From contig NZ_SJZI01000001.1 of the NCBI RefSeq assembly GCF_004337505.1, positions 62,001 to 126,000 on the forward strand: DNA of 64,000 nucleotides, read 5' to 3'. This document shows positions 27,047-35,334 of this stretch, piece after piece. Position 1 is the stretch's first letter. Each line of letters begins with the position of its first letter. The stretch is from Flaviaestuariibacter flavus (GTDB lineage Bacteria > Bacteroidota > Bacteroidia > Chitinophagales > Chitinophagaceae). Position numbers and translations under genes: made by a program. The notes under the pieces were generated by a model. That model was not told the DNA's origin. It was given only the letters and a program-made list of their open reading frames with translations, and ran no database searches.

Positions 27047-28651
27047 TTATAGTAAATGATTTAGATCTTCGATCCGGTATGCCGCCGGCAATTGGTAGCC
27101 GTTAACAAAAAATGTCGGTGTGAACATTATTGCATTCTGGTCGCACCAGTTTTTCATGTCATTCAGCTTTTCGCCAAGGGGAAAAGGGAACTCTTGTAAG
27201 GGGCGCGCTTTCGCGAAAGCCGGGTATTCTTTTCTCGGCGATCCGTACCAGTGGTCAAGCGCCTGTACCAGGGCTGCTTCATTGTCCAGCTCCTGAACTG
27301 TAAGGAAATGTTTAATCACCCTGGAAATATCATTTTCGGCGTCTGCAGCGGTAAAGATGATCCGGACATTCACCCGGCCGGTAGCCAGCAGCGCATCTAT
27401 ATGCTTATGAGCATTTGCACAGGGGCCGCAAAACGGGTTACAAACCTTCACTAGTGTGTGCTCGGCGTCCGGGTTGCCTAAGCTCAGGCCCAGCCCTTCT
27501 GTTGAACCGGCGATCTTCTTTTGGCGGTGCAATAATGCCGCGAAGACTTCTTTGTTGTATTTGAACTTATTCAGTTCTTTCTTAAAATGTTTGCCTGCCT
27601 GTGCGTCGAAATAGGCTTTTTTTGATGCCACCCAAAACAATGCGGGAAGGAGAAAGGAGGTTAAGATGGTGAACTGCGCCTGGTACGATGGCAAATGGAA
27701 GCTTTTCCCGTTGTTCCAATACCCGAAATAGCAAGTAATGGCTTCGGTTACGAGAAGGGCCTGTATTGCCAGGCAAAGTGGGCACCACTGTTTCGCAACC
27801 CGCCATTGGTAATAAACAGAATAAACTGTGTAAGGCAGGGCCAGGAGATTGATCCACGATAAAAGCGCCAGGGCACTGGTAGACGCAAGGGCCAAGGCCA
27901 GGAATGAACCTGTGAAATAACAGAAACCGATCTCGCTCCAGCTAAGCCAGTTGAAAACTTTGGCACCCCTCGATCCTAAAACTGCGGTGCAACTCGTTTT
28001 GTTGGTCCCGGAGCAGATCTGTTGCAGTAGGGGGTTCGTTTTGTCGACTTCGAACCAGAGCAGCAGCACGGTGGCGGAGCAACCGAGAAGTTTCGTAAAC
28101 AAAAGTGCGGTCATAGCGTGGCCGGCTGCATTTGCATTAGCCAGGATTGCGAAGAGTACGAACAACAGCAATCCCGCTCCGCAAATCAACGGTGCACGCA
28201 ATCCCGAAAGCAGTTCCTTCCTTTTCCTGGATGCATATTTTTCTTCACCGGAAAGCTCGTTTTTTTCAGCAAGCAGGGCCGTATTTGTCCAGTTTTTCAA
28301 GAACTCCTCTCGGCTCAGATGCTCTTTGCGGCCTCTTTCGTTGAAAAAATCGACTGTGCCATTTACGTTGTTGACCATCACGAAGCTGCCGCCTCCCCGG
28401 TTTACATGGGCGATAAATGGCGTCGGAAGCTGATCGAGCGTTTGCGGATCCACTTCAATGGCAGCGTTCGCTACCTTCCAGGTATTGAGGCTGTCGCTGA
28501 TACTGTACAAGCTTGGAAAGTCAGGATGTCCTTCAACCTTTTCAATGGCGGAGGAGGCTGTGACAGGAATCTTCAGTTTTTTCAGTAGTTGAAGCGTCGC
28601 CTCAGAGACATTGGAGCTGCTTTTTTTCTCAAGCAATCGGGCCAATCGCAT
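27047..28651 (-). CDS. C39-like / VKOR / DsbA-type disulfide-forming membrane fusion protein
   Basis: 534 residues in three parts. Residues 1-130 resemble a C39 peptidase domain ('VEGHPDFPSLYSISDSLNTW', 'PFIAHVNRGGGSFVMVN') but have no catalytic cysteine, so it is probably a peptide-binding relic. Residues 145-350 form a vitamin K epoxide reductase (VKOR) domain with several membrane helices, paired cysteines ('CSGTNKTSC') and the active 'WCPLC'. Residues 380-534 are a thioredoxin/DsbA-like domain with 'CNPFCGPCANAH'. Together they could form disulfides and recycle oxidant via quinone. Position between peptides iii and ii suggests these peptides are the substrates. Confidence 0.85.
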   Translation of the reverse strand: MRLARLLEKKSSSNVSEATLQLLKKLKIPVTASSAIEKVEGHPDFPSLYSISDSLNTWKVANAAIEVDPQTLDQLPTPFIAHVNRGGGSFVMVNNVNGTVDFFNERGRKEHLSREEFLKNWTNTALLAEKNELSGEEKYASRKRKELLSGLRAPLICGAGLLLFVLFAILANANAAGHAMTALLFTKLLGCSATVLLLWFEVDKTNPLLQQICSGTNKTSCTAVLGSRGAKVFNWLSWSEIGFCYFTGSFLALALASTSALALLSWINLLALPYTVYSVYYQWRVAKQWCPLCLAIQALLVTEAITCYFGYWNNGKSFHLPSYQAQFTILTSFLLPALFWVASKKAYFDAQAGKHFKKELNKFKYNKEVFAALLHRQKKIAGSTEGLGLSLGNPDAEHTLVKVCNPFCGPCANAHKHIDALLATGRVNVRIIFTAADAENDISRVIKHFLTVQELDNEAALVQALDHWYGSPRKEYPAFAKARPLQEFPFPLGEKLNDMKNWCDQNAIMFTPTFFVNGYQLPAAYRIEDLNHLL

Positions 28652-28755
28652 AACGGACGTTTTCGGGTATGGTAGTCCGGGCGGCGCTTCTGAAAGTTCT
28701 CAGGAGCCGCCGGGTTTCGGTATAGCATCTGTACTGACGGTGTTCAGCCCACCCC

Positions 28756-28926
28756 TTACTTAGGGAGCTTCTGCTGGAAAAGCACGGGAGGCAGCCCGGT
28801 GCCGGTGATCGTGATCGTTGTGGTAGTGGGATCGGTGGGCAGGCTAAAATTGTTGTTGTGCTTGTTTGAGTATACAACCAGGGTTCTCGGTCTGATTTTC
28901 AGGGAAAGGTTCTTTGTATTTCTCAT
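28756..28926 (-). CDS. Threonine-rich, cysteine-free LanB-type precursor candidate (peptide iii)
   Basis: 56 residues from ATG at 28924-28926; an in-frame GTG 18 bases earlier is less likely. The leader-like start MRNTKNLSLKIRPRTLVVYS resembles class I lanthipeptide leaders of Bacteroidota ('LSL..rTL'). The remainder contains 'PTDPTTTTITITGTGLPP' and ends in 'QQKLPK'. There is no cysteine, so no thioether could form. The Thr run is an obvious target for the LanB dehydratase of the locus (dehydrobutyrines). It is divergent from the LytS-type kinase gene, and a 7-bp inverted repeat touches its start codon. Confidence 0.6.
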   Translation of the reverse strand: MRNTKNLSLKIRPRTLVVYSNKHNNNFSLPTDPTTTTITITGTGLPPVLFQQKLPK

Positions 28927-28927
28927 C

Positions 28928-28948
28928 GTTAGTGTTTGTTTCACTAAC
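28928..28948. promoter_or_regulatory. Inverted repeat abutting the start of peptide iii
   Basis: GTTAGTG (28928-28934) and CACTAAC (28942-28948) are perfect 7-bp arms around a 7-nt T-rich spacer, ending one base before the ATG of peptide iii. It may be an operator in this divergent region or an mRNA hairpin that hides the start codon. The rest of the 110-bp divergent gap to the kinase GTG (29037) shows nothing else certain. Confidence 0.55.
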
Positions 28949-29036
28949 CTACTTATTCAGCTCTTTTGCGGAATGAATATTACACGTCCCGCGATATTCT
29001 GTAGATGATTTTCATTTTTCCGTATATTTAGTGTAA

Positions 29037-30149
29037 GTGAAAACGCGCTGGTTTTTGGATCGATATCGTACTCTTCTCTATCATTTGGCCGGATGGCTGA
29101 TTTTTATTGCGTATGAGGTTTCATTCGTAAGTCTGATCCGTATTTCGGGCAGGGATTTTTCCGTGTTGCATCTGTTTGTCATTCCCTACCTGGTGAACAT
29201 ATCGCTGTTCTATTTCCATTCCCTGTTCACATTCCCTGTTGCTATGTCGGGGCGAAGGAAAAATGGGTTCATTTTCCTGGCGCTCATTGCATCGGAGCTG
29301 TTTGTGTACCTGCTTATAATGGGCCTGAAGGACGTGGGACGCGGTCCGGACAAGGGCGTTTTTTTCTTAAACCTTTACCGGGATCGGATTGCATTTATAC
29401 AACAGTTATGGCGGGGGATTTATTTCCTGATTTTCAGTTCCGCCTTCTGGTTCATTCAGCGAACGTTTCGAAACGAGCGATTGTTGAAGGAGGCTGAGAA
29501 GAAAGACCTGCTGCGCATCCAGGAAAAAAAGGACCTTGAATTGCTGCTCGTTTCCACACAGAATGCATATTTAAAGTCGCAGGTGAACCCGCACCTTTTG
29601 TTTAACACACTCAACCTGATTCACAGCGAGATTCAACAGCTGTCGCCGGTGGCATCCGATGCCATCATCGGGCTTTCGGACATGATGCGCTATTCCCTGG
29701 CACCCTCGGAAATGGATGGCAAAGTCTTTCTTGAAGAGGAAATAGCACAGATCGAGAATCTTATCGGTATTAACCAGCTTCGGTTCAGAACAAAACTGAA
29801 TATTGAAGTTCAGATGGAAGGGCACTTCGGGCATCTGCGCATCGTGCCGCTATTGTTAATCCCTTTTGTTGAAAATCTGTTTAAGTATGCTGATCTCATG
29901 GATGAAGCAGATCCCGCTGTCATCAAGATCCATGCACGCGGTTCGACGCTTTGTTTTAAAGCCGGCAACCGGAAGAAGACTGGTCGTGTACTGCCGTCGC
30001 ACGGAATCGGCATAACAAACGTCCGGACACGACTGAACGCCCGCTATCCCGCGATGCATCGCCTTAAGATCGAAGAAACCCGTACTCATTTCAGGGTTGA
30101 GCTGAACCTAAACCTACACTGCAGTTATGCTGAGTTGCTACATCATTGA
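29037..30149 (+). CDS. LytS/YehU-type sensor histidine kinase
   Basis: 370 residues, starting with GTG at 29037. Four membrane helices in the first 145 residues are followed by the HisKA-7TM-type phosphoacceptor block 'VNPHLLFNTLN' (His186) and a short ATPase domain ('VPLLLIPFVENLFKYA', 'HGIGITNVRTRL'). It pairs with the LytTR regulator that overlaps its 3' end by 23 bp. In peptide loci such pairs usually sense the product or envelope stress and control production or immunity. Signal unknown. Confidence 0.92.
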   Translation: MKTRWFLDRYRTLLYHLAGWLIFIAYEVSFVSLIRISGRDFSVLHLFVIPYLVNISLFYFHSLFTFPVAMSGRRKNGFIFLALIASELFVYLLIMGLKDVGRGPDKGVFFLNLYRDRIAFIQQLWRGIYFLIFSSAFWFIQRTFRNERLLKEAEKKDLLRIQEKKDLELLLVSTQNAYLKSQVNPHLLFNTLNLIHSEIQQLSPVASDAIIGLSDMMRYSLAPSEMDGKVFLEEEIAQIENLIGINQLRFRTKLNIEVQMEGHFGHLRIVPLLLIPFVENLFKYADLMDEADPAVIKIHARGSTLCFKAGNRKKTGRVLPSHGIGITNVRTRLNARYPAMHRLKIEETRTHFRVELNLNLHCSYAELLHH

Positions 30150-30858
30150 TGATGAATTTCATTCAATCAAGAGTCTTTCGAAGTATATTGATGATACACC
30201 GTTTATCGAGTTGGTCGGTTATAACGAGAACCCGGTAGCGGCGCTGGCCCAATTCCAGCAAATGAGCCGATACCCGGATATCATTTTCCTGGACATTGAA
30301 ATGCCCCAGCTTTCAGGACTGGAAATGTCTTCACTGCTCAAGGACAAGACGGCGATTGTTTTTACCACGGCGCACCCGGGATTTGCGTTGGAGGCTTTTG
30401 AGTTGGAGATTCGTGATTATTTGTTGAAACCCGTATCGTACCAGAGGTTCCTCAAATGCGTTACGAAACTTCAGGAACAGCTCTCCCCGAAACTGAACCC
30501 AGTTCCGGAGAAGACCGATGCATTCTTTTATATTCAGAGCGAGGGCAAGGGGAAGCTGCTGAAGGTGTTTACGAATGAAATCGTGTTTATCGAAAGCAAA
30601 AAAAATTATGTATCGATAAGTACGGTGCAAGGCAATAGCCTGACCTACCTTACGTTAACCGAAATCGAAGAAAAACTTCCCCCGTTCTTTTTGAGAATCA
30701 GCAAATCGCACATCATCAATTCGCATAAGATTACTTCCGTTCAGGGTAACGAGGTCAGGATGCAAAACAACGCGCAGGGTTTCCTGGTGGGACCGAGTTA
30801 TAAAGCGGCGTTCCAGGCTTATATGGACACACATCTGATCAGATCGAAACGCCTGTGA
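30127..30858 (+). CDS. LytTR-family response regulator
   Basis: 243 residues: receiver domain with phosphoacceptor Asp56 in 'PDIIFLDIEMPQLSGLEM' and 'LKPVSYQRF', then a LytTR DNA-binding domain (about 135-240, 'IVFIESKKNYVSISTV', 'FLRISKSHIINSHKI'). It is co-translated with the kinase. It probably binds direct or inverted repeats in the divergent region at 28928-29036 or near the 31-bp elements, which is a guess. The 3' end overlaps the convergent LanB gene by 20 bp. Confidence 0.93.
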   Translation: MLSCYIIDDEFHSIKSLSKYIDDTPFIELVGYNENPVAALAQFQQMSRYPDIIFLDIEMPQLSGLEMSSLLKDKTAIVFTTAHPGFALEAFELEIRDYLLKPVSYQRFLKCVTKLQEQLSPKLNPVPEKTDAFFYIQSEGKGKLLKVFTNEIVFIESKKNYVSISTVQGNSLTYLTLTEIEEKLPPFFLRISKSHIINSHKITSVQGNEVRMQNNAQGFLVGPSYKAAFQAYMDTHLIRSKRL

Positions 30859-33800
30859 TTTCTTGCTGGTTTTTGTGAAAGGTCATGGCCAGTTGACGGT
30901 AGGTAAAGTAGTATGTGACCATTTCCCAATAACGTTGGTTGTAGGTAAAGAGCCGATTCAGATGCATGTGAATGATGTCCGCAGCCAGCTTTTCGGGATA
31001 CACGCCCGAAGCCTGGATATTCGAGGCGGTTCGTACCAGATCCGTGATATTCCGGGCGAGCCGTTTGTATGTCTTGCTGTTGCTTCTATAGTTTTCGGCG
31101 AGGGTTTGCGTAAGCAGTTTTTTGTATCCCCTTTCAATATCTGTTTTCACGTCCTTAGGATTGTCAAATTCGGACAGAAACCGGTCGAACTGGCGCCGGC
31201 AAAAGGCGATTTGCTCCTGCTGGTCAAATCCAAAAGATGGCAGCATTTCGAATACAGATCTGACACCTGTAGAGATTTTTGTTTCATCTGTTTGATTCTG
31301 CCCTTTGTTCTTTTTTAAAAAGGCCCCGATGATCTCGCTGCTTTCCTGGAAGATTCCTTCGACCGGGACTATCAGTTCAGGTGAGTACCGTTCTGTTTCC
31401 CGTTTATAGCGGTCGGTCTCACAGCTGCGCACCAGCTTCATTCCAATGAGTTTGTTCAGGCGGCTTGTCAGTGCGCCAATAATGTCTGCTCTGTTTTCTG
31501 GCAGCGTTCTTATGCGCAGGCGCAGGTGATAGTCGGGGTCGTTATAACGTATCCAAAACCATTCAATCGTGGCTTCTTTTTTCCAGTGGGTTATGAGGGG
31601 CAATATGTGTTTCTGCAAAATAAGGTCGGAGGATAGCGGGTGGCAGTAGATTTTGACATAGTACCAGTCGCTGGTGTCGGCGATTGAAGGCCGGCATGAT
31701 TTAGTGCCCTGTGGATCTGCTACCCGGTAAACTTTTTCCTCCCGGTATATCGGTGCTATAAACTGCCCGGTCAACGGCTCCCGCTTCGTATTGAACACCC
31801 CGTTTGCCCGGATAAATGGAAATTCACGCAGTACGATATTTTTCTTCCCGCTTATTTCCTGCAGCAGCAAGTTTATTTCACTTTCAACGGTCGTGTCGAT
31901 CACGAGAAAGTTATCGTGCACTACATAGGCCAGGTATCTGGGAAGGCTCCTTTTCGTTACCAGGCTCTTGAAGTTTTTCACCGCTTCTGTTTCGGTCGGC
32001 GCATCGAGCAGGTCTTTGGCCGGAAAATGCCATTCTGCAAGGTGCAGAACGCAGGATTTGTACGTTACTCTCGGGTAAAACTGCAGCCCGGGAGCCAGCG
32101 TGGACAAGGAAAGAGTAAGATTCGTTTTGAGCTCCTGCTTTTGCAGTTCGCATAGGAAGCGGAATACCGGGTAGGCGTTCCGGGTGTAGTTATATGCCGA
32201 GGATAGCTGCGGAATAACAAACTTCCGGAGACGTTTGGAATAAAGGCGGATCTGGTTCTCTTTTACGGAAACGTAGAGATCGGCTAGCTGTATTTGTTTG
32301 TCCTGCGCCAGTTTTGACGTTGTAAGCACCGGGATTTCGTATTGCACTAATGATGGTCGCCGGTTGATGTTTGCCGCGTGCAAATCGCAGACATGGGCCA
32401 CTTCAGCGAAAACCACGTCCTCGTTGCAGGTCTGCTCCTTTTCTGCTATTTCTTTTGCCAGTGGGTAGATGGCGTCTGATCCCGCAAAGCGCCCCAGTAG
32501 CGATAGCGCCGTGTTGCCTCCCGCTTGTTCGATATATACCTGTTCGCCCATAGGCCGAAATATTACCGAAAGGCTCGGCGCCAGGTTGCTGTCCCGGTTA
32601 CCGGCTGAAAGTGCCGCTAAATGATCGTCGGTTATTACCAGCTCATCTATCCCCGCACCGGCGTTTTTTGCGATCCACTCCCGGAGCAAAACTGAAGTCT
32701 CGTCCTGGAAAGAGGTGCTGCTGCCGGCCGGCTCTGGCGTTTTCGTAACGGGGATCGTAAACAGGGTGCTGTCGAGTATCTTGTCCAGATTCCCATAGCC
32801 GATTCCAAATTGCGGGTCAAGCGCCTCGAGGAGCGGAACTTCCCCGGTCTCATATTTTTCTGCGAATCGTTTTTTGAAGTTCTCCAGGTCCGGGTGCGCT
32901 GATATTGATGAAAGCCGGTCAAGGCATGACAAGCCATCCAGCAATTGTTTCTGATAGCGGATCGGAAGTTGACCGCTTTCAACTTTTCGCTCGCTGGTAG
33001 CATAAAATGGATTTGCCGATCTGGATTCTGAAAGCGATTCAAGGGTAGCCAGCCCGTCTGCGATTTCTGCAAGCGCTTTCCCGTATTCTGCCCCGGTATC
33101 GATTTTCGTAGCGACCGCTGTTGCGTTGAGTGAAAGATGCCTCGAAAGGTGCTGAAGTACAATCGACGTATAATCTGCGCCTGTAATATTGGGGGCCGTA
33201 GGGGGGAGGAGAATTTGTTCTTCAGCTAATTCCCCAAGAAACCGCCTGGCTGGTTCGGGTTCTGCATTCGTTTCTTTGATAATGAAAGTAATTATCTCGT
33301 CGAAGGTTCGCCCATTGTTGCAATAAAGCAGGAGCTTTTTGAGAAACGCATTCCGGTCGATAGAGACCATGGAAAAGCAGGCTTCCTGGCCTTCGCCGAA
33401 TTCTCTCTTGGTGTAGCGCAGGTCGATCTTGCTGTGAAAAAGCGAGTGGTTAACAACGTAAACTCCCTCCGGCTTTTCGTGTTTCAGAAACGTTTGCCAT
33501 AGATTGAAAAGTAAGGCATAGTCGGGTTTCACGTCCACCACGGGCGATCCAACAGTGAGATCATTTTCCGTATTGTCTCCCCATCTAACGGCTGAAAACG
33601 AGGCAAAAAGGCCAAACGGCGTAGACCGGTACGATGCGCGGTTCAGGTATTTCCTCACGCTCATTTTCTGTTTGTCGCTCAGCGCGTCATAGGAGAAGTC
33701 TTTTCGCAGCAATTCTTCATAAAAGTTGCGGCTGGCCAGGAAAATGGCCAGTTGAAAATCCGGCGTTTTTAAGATGGTATTCTCATTTATGCCGCGGTAT

Positions 33801-33862
33801 TGTTGAAAACTGTAAAGAGGTGTCCGGAGCATCAGTGTCTCGGAAAACTGAAATTTGATCAT
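30839..33862 (-). CDS. Full-length LanB-type lantibiotic dehydratase with SpaB C-terminal domain
   Basis: 1007 residues. The glutamylation domain spans about 1-700 and contains the conserved 'ASYRSTPFGLFASF' (residues 77-90). The elimination domain (SpaB_C / thiopeptide-type) spans about 730-1000, beginning 'WYYVKIYCHPLSSDL' and including 'EWFWIRYNDPDYHLRLRI'. Such enzymes use glutamyl-tRNA to dehydrate Ser/Thr in precursor peptides. Unlike the split dehydratases of pinensin-type Chitinophaga clusters, both halves are in one chain. No LanC-like cyclase is encoded in the locus. It is read convergently to the LytTR regulator and separately from the rest of the cluster. Confidence 0.93.
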   Translation of the reverse strand: MIKFQFSETLMLRTPLYSFQQYRGINENTILKTPDFQLAIFLASRNFYEELLRKDFSYDALSDKQKMSVRKYLNRASYRSTPFGLFASFSAVRWGDNTENDLTVGSPVVDVKPDYALLFNLWQTFLKHEKPEGVYVVNHSLFHSKIDLRYTKREFGEGQEACFSMVSIDRNAFLKKLLLYCNNGRTFDEIITFIIKETNAEPEPARRFLGELAEEQILLPPTAPNITGADYTSIVLQHLSRHLSLNATAVATKIDTGAEYGKALAEIADGLATLESLSESRSANPFYATSERKVESGQLPIRYQKQLLDGLSCLDRLSSISAHPDLENFKKRFAEKYETGEVPLLEALDPQFGIGYGNLDKILDSTLFTIPVTKTPEPAGSSTSFQDETSVLLREWIAKNAGAGIDELVITDDHLAALSAGNRDSNLAPSLSVIFRPMGEQVYIEQAGGNTALSLLGRFAGSDAIYPLAKEIAEKEQTCNEDVVFAEVAHVCDLHAANINRRPSLVQYEIPVLTTSKLAQDKQIQLADLYVSVKENQIRLYSKRLRKFVIPQLSSAYNYTRNAYPVFRFLCELQKQELKTNLTLSLSTLAPGLQFYPRVTYKSCVLHLAEWHFPAKDLLDAPTETEAVKNFKSLVTKRSLPRYLAYVVHDNFLVIDTTVESEINLLLQEISGKKNIVLREFPFIRANGVFNTKREPLTGQFIAPIYREEKVYRVADPQGTKSCRPSIADTSDWYYVKIYCHPLSSDLILQKHILPLITHWKKEATIEWFWIRYNDPDYHLRLRIRTLPENRADIIGALTSRLNKLIGMKLVRSCETDRYKRETERYSPELIVPVEGIFQESSEIIGAFLKKNKGQNQTDETKISTGVRSVFEMLPSFGFDQQEQIAFCRRQFDRFLSEFDNPKDVKTDIERGYKKLLTQTLAENYRSNSKTYKRLARNITDLVRTASNIQASGVYPEKLAADIIHMHLNRLFTYNQRYWEMVTYYFTYRQLAMTFHKNQQEITGVSI

Positions 33863-34123
33863 ACGTTAGCAGCCGGTTCAAAGGCAATTGTGAAATCAAA
33901 ATACAAATTTTATTCATAGACACCAGCGGTTGTATCCTGCCTTATTTATGCTTGTCAAATCCGGTTGTTGAAAAGAAAAGAGAGGGGTTGTGTGCTGGTT
34001 GCCTCCTGGTGTAAAAAGTACCTGGTGTCAGGCCGGTAATTGAATCGCCCGCTGCATGAAGCGTCGTTCTTTATCCGGGTACGGCAATTGGTGCTGTTTG
34101 TATTGGTTAAATGAATTCAAATC
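33863..34123. other. AT-rich gap upstream of lanB
   Basis: About 260 bp between the LanB start and the terminator of the ferritin-like gene. It must hold the LanB promoter (reverse strand). CAAAATAC near 33898 comes within one base of the Bacteroidota -7 element read on that strand, but spacing to a -33 element is unclear. I see no precursor-like short frame here in either orientation. Confidence 0.35.
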
Positions 34124-34162
34124 AAAAGAAAAAGCCACCGGTTGAGGTGGCATTTTCTTTTG
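34124..34162 (-). terminator. Terminator after the ferritin-like gene
   Basis: GCCACC/GGTGGC stem with a 6-nt loop, flanked by AAAAGAAAA on one side and TTTTCTTTT on the other. It can therefore work in both directions. It lies 11 bp after the stop of the reverse-strand ferritin-like gene. Confidence 0.85.
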
Positions 34163-34173
34163 AACCATCAGAA

Positions 34174-35334
34174 CTATTGGAACATCTTGTCTACGATCTC
34201 GAATGTCGGCGCGGCGTTTCGTCCGTCGTCCACCGGTACGTTCATCAGGGCAATGGCCTTGTAACGCAGCTCGTACATCAGCGCGATCGACTGCTGCATT
34301 TTCTCCGGCTTTCCGTTCACCGCAAGATTAATATTGGCGATCAGGTCGGTGTAAGCCTGGTTGAACGATTGTGCCAGCGCGAACACCTCCGGGCGGCGCT
34401 CGTATTGCTTCATCGTAGGGTTGTGCAGCAGTGGATACACTGCGTTCCAGTCTACGCGCAGCGGGCCTCCCGTCGGCTTTGCCGGGTGGTCGTGCTCACG
34501 GTAATAGCTTTCTTCGTCTATTTCCTTAAAGCGGAAGTAATGTGCATACTCGATGCCTTCGCCGAAGCGGATGTGGTCGCCGTCGAGTATGGTGCCGTCG
34601 ATGCCTTCACCCTGGCCTTCGATTTCGTCGATAACGAGACGTGCTCCCGCCAGGTCGTATACGGGCACGATCTGGCCGCCGCTCCCATAGTATTCACCCG
34701 CCTGCACCTGCAGCTTCGGGTCGCCCGTGAAAATGGTGTCCTCGGGATTCCCGGCTTTCGCTTCGTGCTCGAGTCGCTCGATGGCCTCGCGGAGCGCTTC
34801 ATAAAAGGCGCCGATGGTGGGGTAGAGGCGTTTGACGCGGGCTTTCAAAAGTCCTTCAGGCATTTCTTTCGGTGGTTGCGGCAGCTCGATCCGCATAAAC
34901 GTTTTGATCGCTTCGCGGGAGAAGGGCAGCAGTCCTACCTCGAAGTCGGGAACGATGCGCGGCAGTGCCGTCGGGTAGGAGAGGGTGGCGGCGGCTTTAT
35001 TGACATCGGGCTTGCCGCCAACGGCGTTGATCAGGTTGGCCACCATGATCAGGTGCAGCATCTCCTCCACCACCACGCTGCGGATGATGCGTACCGCCTC
35101 GGAGTTGGCGCCTTCGCGGATTGAATAGAGGGCGGTCAGGTAGGGGGGTATCGTGGAAAGCTCCAGCTGCATGGCATCCTGCAGCTCCTCGCGCAGGTCT
35201 TCGATCGTTTCGATGCGATCGCCGGCAGGCTCGGCCATTAATACCGCCTTCCCTTCGGCACGGGCTTCCTGCCGTACGGCGGATGGCGTCAGCTTATGCC
35301 GTTGCGGGTTGTTGTTTTGGAACAGTGGTGACAT
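34174..35334 (-). CDS. Ferritin-like diiron protein of the VioB/iminophenyl-pyruvate dimer synthase type
   Basis: 386 residues from ATG at 35332-35334 (MSPLFQNNNPQRH). The longer frame from 35547 reads antisense to the upstream gene's family sequence. The ferritin-like four-helix bundle is visible in 'LREELQDAMQLELSTIPPYL' and 'VVEEMLHLIMVANLINAVGG', whose Glu/His residues bind metal. This family (PF12902, from memory) includes the VioB/StaD/RebD helper domain of bisindole pathways but is mostly uncharacterised. The start overlaps the GMC oxidoreductase by 41 bp, so they are co-translated; it may act on the oxidoreductase product. Confidence 0.82.
   Translation of the reverse strand: MSPLFQNNNPQRHKLTPSAVRQEARAEGKAVLMAEPAGDRIETIEDLREELQDAMQLELSTIPPYLTALYSIREGANSEAVRIIRSVVVEEMLHLIMVANLINAVGGKPDVNKAAATLSYPTALPRIVPDFEVGLLPFSREAIKTFMRIELPQPPKEMPEGLLKARVKRLYPTIGAFYEALREAIERLEHEAKAGNPEDTIFTGDPKLQVQAGEYYGSGGQIVPVYDLAGARLVIDEIEGQGEGIDGTILDGDHIRFGEGIEYAHYFRFKEIDEESYYREHDHPAKPTGGPLRVDWNAVYPLLHNPTMKQYERRPEVFALAQSFNQAYTDLIANINLAVNGKPEKMQQSIALMYELRYKAIALMNVPVDDGRNAAPTFEIVDKMFQ

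Noticed and set aside
28629-28877. 82-residue reverse frame overlapping peptide iii
   Set aside because: Different frame of the same DNA, Arg/Ser/Pro-rich, with no leader-like start; the 56-residue frame is the better reading.
18121-33862. Looked for a LanC cyclase, an immunity lipoprotein or a second ABC transporter
   Set aside because: No frame in the region shows LanC zinc motifs, LanFEG-like ATPases or a stand-alone immunity gene; absence is limited to this window.
34111-35124. 337-residue + strand frame across the ferritin-like gene
   Set aside because: Mirror of a recognised coding gene and begins inside its terminator; composition is that of an antisense shadow.
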